From contig OY101127.1 of NCBI GenBank assembly GCA_956465555.1, positions 434,001-498,000 of the forward strand: DNA of 64,000 nucleotides, in the 5' to 3' direction. Numbering within the stretch: the stretch's first letter is position 1; every line of letters begins with the position of its first letter. A model generated the notes under the pieces. It ran no database searches. It was not told the DNA's origin and saw nothing but the letters and a program-made list of their open reading frames with translations. The translations under genes and the position numbers were made by a program. This DNA comes from Nitzschia sp. pyKryTriq1 (taxonomy: Eukaryota > Bacillariophyta > Bacillariophyceae > Bacillariales > Bacillariaceae). Below, piece after piece: positions 22,892-30,674 of this stretch.

Positions 22892-24804
22892 CGGACTCTA
22901 CAAGCTGCCCAGCTCCACCTACTCCTGTCTGGCGTAGCTACTGCCGTTCCGGCGCAAGAGGGATTCATCGCTCTGGAGCGTCAAGGTACCTGGTAGTAGA
23001 TAAATTAGACAGTGCACTTTTTCGCTGCCTTACGATATACTCCGTGGAGTACCGGTATATAGTCTAATACATCCGCAACAGTGAAATCCTTCATACTTTT
23101 AAAATAGTTATTCCCGTATTGTTTTTGGCAATTTCCTATATCTTTGCATCATCTGATTTGATCGGGATCGAATAGAAGTTCAATAGTGAAACTAAAGTAG
23201 CGATGACAATGTTGATAGAATCAGTCTATTTCATAGAATTGCGAGAAAAGCTATCTAGGAACCAATGCTGCTGTTCGATGTTGGAAGAAGAGATCGATCA
23301 AGAAGATCTTGATTTTGATTTTGTTCTTCCTCGTAACGGTCAGAAACGTCCGCATGAAACGGGCGCGCACGAATGAAATCGGTCGACGACAGACGAAAGA
23401 TTCGCATGAGTCCTGCTGCGATCTTGTTGTTCTGCGACACTCCCTCTCGAACCGAGGTCTTCCATCCAAGTAGTAATAAAGCAAAACTAGTGTTGCTAAT
23501 CGATTGCTTTCTAACATTGTGAGCTTTAAACTATTTGCTTTTGGTTTGCTTGTAAGATGTCGGTCGTCGAGATCTTTGTATTTTCAGTTCTACAATCTAC
23601 GTAGAAAGTGTAACAGAGTCTACGTGAGATTCGTCTGGATCTTCGTCTTCGTCGAGGGAGCACAGAGCACCCCGCGCTGTAGATTGTTTCCTTCGGTACC
23701 TCCTCTCCTCGACATCTTGTGCTAATCCTCAGTAAGCGCCATCTAGGGGCCTGGCCACCGTCTTGTTTTTCACTGCCGTTAGAATCGCTTTATTGATAGA
23801 ACCGGTCAACATTAATTAATGTGCGCGACTTCTCCCTTTCAAAAACTCCCGCGCTTTATTAGGGCATCACACGTAAAGCGAGACGTGGGAAAATCTGCTT
23901 TCGCGGGAAAAGCAAATTTTCCCACGTCTCGCTGTACGTGTGATGCCCTACCAGGAATCATTCGGACATTGCGGGCGAGAATTGAATTTATGACTATTTG
24001 GGTGGTGTGTGAAAAATAGGTGTAAAGGGGAATGTACAGGGTCAATTTTAGGGGGCGGATAATCAGTTAGGCGCCAAAGGAGGTGGTTTGCAGTTTATGT
24101 GCGGTTGTTGCAGTAAAAAAACTGCAGAGGTGCGGAAAGGAATTTATTTAGAGTTGAGGATTTTTATTCAGCGCGGAAACTTTTATTTTGCAGTTGTGGG
24201 ACTGTGACGTAGCGGGTTGTGTAGTAGAGGATAGTAATATGTCACGTACACCCGTATTGTCAACGTTCCGTATAAAGTGGCGTGTATAAGTACTTACTGT
24301 TTTAGGCCAATGTTTTCAGGTGCGACATGAGTTTGGGCCGCTATGGCCTTTTTTCAGCAGGCCTCTAGATGGCAGAGGAAGCGTGCTGTGAATTGATATT
24401 GCTTTTTAAGGTTGAGCTACGTATTGATTGTGACATCTACTGTTACATTCTGCATCGCTTAATCTCTCTCTTACTTCTTGCAGAGTCATTCCGGAGGTGT
24501 CAATCGAAGTGTCAAACTAGACCGCCTCGAGATGTCAATATCGAGATCTTTTCCGTTCAGTGCGCGTCATGCGCATCACGTCATTCTTGAAGATATCCAT
24601 ATTCTCACAGAGACAAGCACGCACAAAAATTCCAAACGTCTGGCCGCCAATCAGCTGTGGTCACTTTCGCGCAACACCACTCACCGCAAGCTCCACAAGA
24701 AACCAGCAAGCTATTAAAAAGCAAGCCCGGGTTTTCAGTTTTCACCTTTTGAGCTTTGAGCAAAGTACATACTACAGGTAGAGTGACGATGACGAACAAT
24801 TGCC
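22892..24804. other. Intergenic region with a hairpin MITE
   Basis: No gene is supported between the first fusion gene and TRM10. A hairpin MITE lies at 23862-23948. The rest is AT-rich with one GGTACC motif near 22985 and another (ACCGGTAT) near 23052. Confidence 0.5.
23862..23948. mobile_element. 87-bp hairpin MITE with TA target duplication
   Basis: Nearly the whole element is one inverted repeat: GGGCATCACACGTAAAGCGA at the left pairs with the right end with a single-base difference near TAAAGC/GCTGTA, and the pairing continues through GACGTGGGAAAAT. TA dinucleotides flank it at 23860-23861 and 23949-23950. It is short even for a MITE and would fold into a long snapback hairpin. Confidence 0.85.
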
Positions 24805-25956
24805 ATGGTACCAGGTACACAAGTAGCAAACGACGAAGTAAGTGCCCCAGACACTCATACTCAGATTGGCGATATGCTTGCTGGTTCCGATGAAGGGAAT
24901 CATCACTCAACACGTGCGGCGGCAGCCTCCGAAGTCAAGACTCCATCACACGGAAACACTTCTGAAAGCCAAACCACAGACGTTTTCTCTAAGGCGCAGA
25001 GCAATCAAGAGACATCCATAGAAAATGACGCTCCATCCTCTGAAAAATCGAACGGCGCTCCTCATCAGTTGTCCAAAAAGCAACGAAAACGTCTCCTCAA
25101 ACGAGAAAAAATCCAAGACAAGAAACGTCAAATGAAGGAGGAGCGCCGCGCCCAAGCGATTGCCGACGGAAGAGATCTGGTGGCCGAACAACGACTACAA
25201 GCCGAGCGCACGGCACTGGGGTACCGAAAACGGCGATTAGAGCTACTATGGCAAACGGAAAAGTTACCCTTGGCTAGGCAATCCTTTCAGATTTGCGTCG
25301 ATTGTTCTTTTGAACCACAAATGCAGCCACGGGAAATCGCCAGTCTGGCACAGCAATTGAAATATTGCTATTCGTACAATAAAAATGCTCCGAATCCTTG
25401 TCTGGTGGCGGCGACTAGTTTGCAAGAAGGCGACACTACCTTGACATTGCTCCGAAAAGAAGTAGGTCTCGCTGAATGGGCCCAGCGACTTTTTACATGT
25501 ACAAGCGAATCACTTGAGGATTATTATCGCAGTCAATCATCAAAGGTCATCTATCTGACCAGCGACTCGGACACTATACTTGAAAAGCTAGAAGATGACA
25601 AAATTTATGTGATTGGGGGGATCGTCGATCGGAACCGATTGAAACGAGTGGCAGTCGACCGAGCGGAGCGTTTGGGTTTGGCAACGGCCAAACTTCCTCT
25701 AGATTCCCACTTGGCGCAAATGGATTCCACTCCTGTCTTGGCTTGCAATCATGTATTTAATATTCTCCTCAAATGTCGGCAATATGGAAACGATTGGTCA
25801 AAAGCCCTTCAAGACGTCCTTCCCAGCAGGAAGGATGCCAAATTTGGTCGAGGCAAGGAGCAAGCCAAGGACGAGGATACCACACCAACAACAACCGATC
25901 CAAAAACTGAGACGGAACAAGACTGTACCACTACGAGAAATTTTAAGAATGCCTGA
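24805..25956 (+). CDS. TRM10: tRNA (guanine-9/adenine-9 N1)-methyltransferase TRM10/TRMT10
   Basis: Single exon, 383 residues. The SPOUT-class TRM10 domain covers about residues 165-340: CVDCSFEPQMQPREIASLAQ, then QLKYCYSYN, YLTSDSDTILEKL, and YVIGGIVDRNR, the conserved G-G-(I/L)-V-D-R knot motif that binds SAM and contains the catalytic aspartate. LATAKLPLDSHL follows. A lysine/arginine-rich helix (KKQRKRLLKREKIQDKKRQ, about 92-110) precedes the domain, as in other TRM10 proteins, and helps bind tRNA. The enzyme methylates N1 of purine 9 in tRNA in cytosol/nucleus. The first eight codons are made of a GGTACC-type repeat motif, and the next ATG is 23 codons on (24874), so the true start may be either. 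Confidence 0.9.
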   Translation: MVPGTQVANDEVSAPDTHTQIGDMLAGSDEGNHHSTRAAAASEVKTPSHGNTSESQTTDVFSKAQSNQETSIENDAPSSEKSNGAPHQLSKKQRKRLLKREKIQDKKRQMKEERRAQAIADGRDLVAEQRLQAERTALGYRKRRLELLWQTEKLPLARQSFQICVDCSFEPQMQPREIASLAQQLKYCYSYNKNAPNPCLVAATSLQEGDTTLTLLRKEVGLAEWAQRLFTCTSESLEDYYRSQSSKVIYLTSDSDTILEKLEDDKIYVIGGIVDRNRLKRVAVDRAERLGLATAKLPLDSHLAQMDSTPVLACNHVFNILLKCRQYGNDWSKALQDVLPSRKDAKFGRGKEQAKDEDTTPTTTDPKTETEQDCTTTRNFKNA

Positions 25957-26068
25957 TTGATTTGCTCATCGGTCGCCATGGTGCTGTGCATATTGACAAA
26001 CGTGTAATAGGATTACTTGTACCGGTAGCAATGTGCCGGTAGCCATGCCTTTAACCGTTTCACACCGA

Positions 26069-26089
26069 CGTGGGCTTTTTCAGCCCACG
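26069..26089. other. Hairpin downstream of TRM10
   Basis: A perfect 8-base stem (CGTGGGCT/AGCCCACG) with a five-base loop is followed within ten bases by a run of seven T. It sits about 110 bases beyond the TRM10 stop. In a eukaryotic gene this is probably a 3' UTR or processing structure, not a bacterial-style terminator. Confidence 0.4.
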
Positions 26090-26214
26090 CGCTTTTTTTG
26101 TGCGCCGCAACACAAAAATCAAAACACGTCGACAGTAACACTTCAACTTCTCGCTTCCTATTGTCATCATTATCAGAGCAATCGACATCGTAAAGCATGT
26201 AATATATGATTTAA

Positions 26215-27801
26215 TTAGTTGCATTTGACTGTAGAATGGTTAAAGGTAAGCCAACAGATCTCACAAACATGTCCACATTCGTGGCAGCCTTTGGTAGTCC
26301 TCTTGCGTCTGTTGCGTGCTTTTTGTGCACTCATTCCTTCATCTCGTAGTCTCTTATAACAGCATATGCAATGTTCGGAGTCGCCAATTTCCACTCTTGT
26401 ACGGTCGTGACCTCGAGGAACACTGGTAATATTTACTGGACGGGCAGTAGCAGCATGGGCCTTCCCTGTGGTCAAATTTTCCTTGCAGAAAAAACACTGC
26501 TTGCAGTCGCAAGGAATATAATTCTGTTGCCGCATCCACTTTGGTTTGCCTGTCGGATCATTGATGTCATTCCAATCCATCCGAATGCCCTCCTCTATCA
26601 ACGCAAGCGCAAGGTCAATTTGAAATTGATACCTCCCCATATGAGCATTGGCATATTTCTTGTATCCTTCCGGCCCTGTCCCAGTCTTCGCCATACTGAG
26701 AACAACAGTGAACATTGCATGAATAACAGAGTCAAAGGACCAGAAGAAGATACGAAGGTAGTATCTGTTGGTTCGGATTGATACTGTGTAGTCTGCCGTA
26801 TCACGATCTTTGTGGTCAACACCACTCATGAAAGTGCTGTACTCTGTGATGATCGGGGGGCTCGGAACTTCTTCTCGCTTCCTTTTGTTCTTATTGTATC
26901 GCAGCACTTTGTGTCCATCATTGGGTTGAACCATATGATTATGCAAGACCGCGACTTCTTTTCTGTCTTCCCAGACAGTAGCTTGGGCAGTAATATTTCC
27001 TCTCTTTGAGGATATAGAGCGCGTTGCCCGTCGATACCAGCCCCTGTCAATTCTTCTCTAGGATGTCCCCGGAACCGGGGCGTACCACCATGGAAGAAAA
27101 GCTTTGACTACTAGATTGCAATATCTATGCACCTTTTTACTTTAACCCGCTTTGAATCCTTTTTCTCTTCCTCCAATTTTCTCTTTTGCTCTTCATCAGA
27201 GGCGCAGAATCGGCAGGATTGGCAGGATGTTCCCGATATTATTTATATAGTAGGCAGAATTCTCTTAAGACAAAACTTCAGATTTAATTAAGGTACTTTT
27301 TCTCTGCCAAATTCTCCAGGGAGCTTGCAAATTCCGCCTGCAGATTTTCTCTGGCGAATGCTCCTGGCGATCCCTCACTGAGGTACTTTTTCTCTGCCAA
27401 ATTCTCCAGGGAGCTTGCAAATTCCGCCTGCAGATTTTCTCTGGCGAATGCTCCTGGCTATCCCCCACTATCGTATTTTTGGCCTCCCGCTACTCCATAG
27501 AAATCTCCTGGAGATTCTGCGCCTCAGATGTTCTTCCTCTTCTTTCTTGATGTCCTCTGGATCCATCTCGGCAGTATCCTTTGTAAAAGGGAGTATTTGA
27601 AATGTGTAGAGGGCCACAGAGAGTAACGGTAAAGTTCAAATCATGGCCTAACACCCTTGTCTGGCCGTCAGCCGTCTCTACGCGATAAATAATACTGTAA
27701 CGGTATGTGTCGTTGTCATGCACAGGCATATATGTCACCGTTCCATGGAACTGTCCTAACGTGTGCCCTCGCCAAAATCCAAAATCCAAAGGGAGCCCCT
27801 C
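26215..27801 (-). pseudogene. Decayed piggyBac-type transposase
   Basis: The C-terminal part (26215-27057) is open and reads RGWYRRATRSISSKRGNI, ATVWEDRKEVAVLHNHMV, then TEYSTFMSGVDHKDRDTADY and the trailing cysteine-rich zinc finger (C-D-C-K-Q-C-F-F-C, HCICC, CHECGHVCEIC). F-M-x-G-V-D-x-x-D is the block around the third catalytic aspartate of piggyBac (DDE_Tnp_1_7) transposases, and the cysteine-rich tail is the family's C-terminal DNA-binding domain. Upstream, at 27490-27801, a separate frame (LGQFHGTVTYMP ... YSIIYRVE) resembles the F-x-G-x-V ... Y-x-V-x-Y N-terminal module found in diatom and oomycete piggyBac proteins. The middle, including the first catalytic aspartates, is missing or scrambled, so the element is dead. 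Confidence 0.75.
27291..27470. repeat. 90-bp tandem duplication
   Basis: Two nearly identical 90-base copies, each starting AGGTACTTTTTCTCTGCCAA, lie inside the piggyBac remnant. Because 90 is a multiple of three, the minus-strand frame carries two 30-residue repeats with the core EHSPEKICRRNLQAPWRIWQ. Confidence 0.9.
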
Positions 27802-28093
27802 AATGCCACCTTTTTGTAGCCGGCCCGGTCCTGTTCAAACCAACTCGTCCTGGCCTACTCCGACTAAACAGTGGTACTCCGACCGTCCGGCACACTCACC
27901 AATCAGGAATTAGGAATCAGAAAATTCAATAGAAAAATCAGATAATTCCCAAAATTCCGCTTTCGAATTTCCAAGCAACAACATCCAACCATTGCGCCCC
28001 GCAAGTTTTGTGTTTATTTTGTGTTCATTCTCTGCATCACTCTCACATCACATCATCTCTACATTACTCCATCAAACACACCTCACCATTATC

Positions 28094-29110
28094 ATGTCAA
28101 CCTATGACGAGCTCCTTTCATCACTGGATGAGGAGAATACTTGGAGGGCTGATGGTATTTTCCTTGACCTCCATGAGGACCTGACATCAACAGCTACAGT
28201 CAGGTATGATGTCGCGTCGACCATTGTTGATTCTGCGTCTAAGTCTGACCGTGTAAGTACTGCACTCAGATTGTTCGAATTCGAAAAATAGTATTTTCTC
28301 TCGAAAGTTCGAATTTCCCTTACGTTTTTTACCCCGATGTAGGAACAACACAAGCTCTGGTTTCCCCCCCAATACAACGAGGATAGCGCTTCCGTCAGAG
28401 AACTAGTTGTTGCCCTCTGCGCCAAGGCATGCATCCCTGTGGGCTTTTCTCTTGTAACGAGGACTGTTGAAAAGCAAGGTGCCTTTAGGAAAATTAGACT
28501 TATTTGCAGCAGGGGGTTTCTGCTACGAGAGGTAAGCACTTCGGAAATATGAAAATTGAATTCGAAATATCGAATTCGAATTCGAATACGTAATTCAACA
28601 TCGAATTCGAATTCGATGTGGAGACATGGTATTGCTGTGACTTTGCCAATAGAGGAGGAATATGGAAGGGAATCATTTGACAAGAGATGGTTCCTGGAAT
28701 CTCTCGATAAGATCGTGGAGAGAAACCCAACAAGGCAAAATGAGGAAAGTGAATCAGGGGATGACGGATTTGACTTCAGCTGCACCAACAATGATTCAGA
28801 TGGAGAAGCATCTACGAATACAGAGCACAAGGAGTCCTCGGGAGATGCAGAGTTGGAAGAGTGGAAAAGAGACCCTTTTGCCAAATTCATGCCGATGTAC
28901 AAGGTTGTTATGCAACAAATAAAGACAACAGATGACGTGAAGAAGGTTCAGGAACAATTCAACATTATGCACCAAATAGTCCTGGCAGGAAAGCCAAAAG
29001 AGAAAGGAAACAATAAAGGAGTAGCGTCCCTCCCCAATACAGAAACACGAACCAAGGCACCTAGGAAGCGGGCGAGGGGGAATAGTCATACAGATAATTC
29101 TAAATTCTAA
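28094..29110 (+). CDS. Unrecognised three-exon protein of the TIR cassette, possibly FAR1-like
   Basis: Exons 28094-28252 and 28343-28531 are well defined (donors GTAAGT and GTAAGC). The third exon ends at 29110; its acceptor is uncertain, probably around 28655. The product is roughly 270 residues. Exon 2 reads VRELVVALCAKACIPVGFSL and KIRLICSRGF, similar in outline to the DNA-binding part of FAR1/MULE-associated proteins, where a G-F-x-(V/L) strand is followed by an x-x-C-S-R-G motif. The C-terminal part is acidic, then has a helical stretch (PMYKVVMQQIKTTDDVKKVQ) and ends in a basic tail (APRKRARGNSHT). No catalytic DDE triad is seen. The second intron contains GAATTC-rich sequence. Function unknown; a DNA-binding transposon protein is the best guess. 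Confidence 0.5.
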
Positions 29111-29201
29111 TTAGAATTAGAACTCTAATTAGAATTCGAAATGTTAATTCGAATTCGAAATTTGGAAATACGTAAACCTTACGTGTCGCAATACACCGAC
29201 A

Positions 29202-30284
29202 TTAGCTACTCTTGGCCTTGACACGTTGGGAAGAGTGCATAGCACAATAATCCTTCAATTTCATCCCAGCCTTGCATGGATGCCCTGTGAGGGTAGTGCA
29301 CCAGAGGCGAGGGCCATCATCAGCACCATCCTCATCCATGTTGTTCTGTTGCAATAATTCGATGTTGTGAGAAACAGTCTGGAGGAAACAGACTGTTTCA
29401 CGCTAGTCGACAACTCACCTTGGCCTCACCCTCATCATCGTCATCATGAGGAGTAGGAACATCATCATCGTCGTCACTAGCAGGAGGATTCTTCTTCAAC
29501 TTCTTCTTGGGCGCTTCTTCTTCATTTACGTCTTCATCATCATCATCATCATCAGCATCAGCATCGGCACTAGCAGGCGGAGGAGGATTCTTCTTCTTCT
29601 TCAACTTCTTCTTGGTCTTGGGCGCTTCTTCTTCTTTTTCTTCTTCATCATCATCTTCATCATCATCATCATCATCAGCATCGGCACTAGCAGGAGGAGG
29701 AGGAGGATTCTTCTTCTTCAACTTCTTCTTGGTCTTGGACACTTCTTCTTCTTCTTCTTCCTCATCATCAGTGGCGGGCGAATCGGATTTTTTAGCCTAA
29801 AGTCAAAAGTAACAATTGGAGAATTCGAATTCGAATTAGAATTAGAATTCGAATTCAAGCCTGCAGTAAAGACGCACACACTAGTCGAGAACTTACTTTG
29901 GCTGATTTCTTCTTCTTGTTCTTTGACTTCTTCTTGCTCTTGGGCACTTCTTCTTCTTCCTCATCATCATCATCATCATCATCATCACTCTCATCGTCAC
30001 CGCCATCATCATTACCCGAATCGGATTTTTTAGCCTAAAGTCAAAAGTAACAATTAGAGAATTCGAATTAGAATTAGAATTCGAATTCAAGCCTGCAGTA
30101 AAGACGCACACACTAGTCGAGAACTTACTTTGGCTGATTTCTTCTTCTTGTTCTTTGACTTCTTCTTGCTCTTGGGCACTTCTTCTTCTTCCTCATCATC
30201 ATCATCATCATCATCGTCGTCATCACTATCATCATCACTCTCCTCGTCACCATCATCATCACTATCAGAATCGGTTTTTTTTAC
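29202..30284 (-). CDS. Acidic/lysine-rich protein of the TIR cassette with duplicated exons
   Basis: Four exons on the minus strand: 30284-30129, 30034-29897, 29796-29419 and 29345-29202, all phase 0. The first three each start (V/A)-K-K-(S/T)-D-S and consist of D/E runs followed by lysine blocks such as VPKSKKKSKNKKKKSAK; exon 3 holds further internal repeats (KTKKKLKKK, NPPPPPASADADDDD). Two introns are near-identical copies of about 95-100 bases. The last exon differs in character: RLWCTTLTGHPCKAGMKLK then DYCAMHSSQRVKAKSS, with three cysteines and a histidine that could bind zinc. A 5' exon with a start codon was not found; the acceptor at 30285 shows one exists or the gene is 5'-truncated at the repeat end. 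Function unknown; a chromatin or DNA-binding protein is conceivable. Confidence 0.55.
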
Positions 30285-30409
30285 CTAAAGTGAAAAGTAA
30301 TAATTAGAAAATTCGAATTCGAATTCGAAATCGAATTCGCAGGAACTGCAGTAGAGTTGGTTTGAACAGGACCGGGCCGGCTACAAAAAGGTGGCATTGA
30401 GGGGCTCCC

Positions 30410-30674
30410 AACCAGCGAAGAACGGCCGGCCGGCCGCGGGCGGCATGCGCAGAAATTCAAACAACGAATCATAATCATCATCACATCAAACGGCCGTCGT
30501 GGCTATGATATGTACATAGCATTGTGCATTGAGTGATGATGAATGGAATGATCTACCATTCTTCCCCATTTGCATCTCTTCGATATTATGGGAGGCGAGC
30601 GAATGCGATCACCCGCCTCAAAAATCGAAACAATCTCACACGGACCCCGCACGACCCCCGTTACGAAAAAGAGG
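30410..30674. other. Spacer between TIR cassette and second fusion gene
   Basis: Contains a GC-rich palindromic run (GGCCGGCCGGCC near 30423) next to the right inverted repeat, and the probable leader of the second fusion gene. Upstream in-frame ATGs at 30588 and 30603 exist but would push the signal peptide inward. Confidence 0.45.

Larger units (their letters stand above)
27790..30409. mobile_element. TIR-bounded 2.6-kb cassette with two convergent genes
   Basis: Inverted repeats of 56 bases bound this block: the left end starts GGGAGCCCCTCAATGCCACC at about 27790, and the right end (about 30354-30409) is its exact reverse complement. Identity stops sharply on both outer and inner sides. 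Between them lie two intron-containing genes facing each other: a three-exon gene on the plus strand and an acidic, lysine-rich gene on the minus strand. AT-rich GAATTC-like tracts fill introns and spacers of both. No DDE transposase is recognised inside, so the element is either non-autonomous with captured genes or uses a transposase I do not recognise. No target-site duplication was found. Coordinates of the ends may be off by one. Confidence 0.7.

Noticed and set aside
23251-23517. Minus-strand frame between fusion copy A and TRM10
   Set aside because: Short, arginine-rich, no start context or recognised motif; consistent with chance in AT-rich DNA.
26069-26110. Rho-independent terminator-like hairpin plus T run
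   Set aside because: Bacterial-type termination is not expected for a nuclear eukaryotic gene; kept only as a hairpin.
29446-30033. Long plus-strand reading frame rich in serine, phenylalanine and histidine
   Set aside because: It is the antisense of the D/E/K-rich exons of the minus-strand gene; low-complexity sequence keeps several frames open by chance and it crosses that gene's splice sites.
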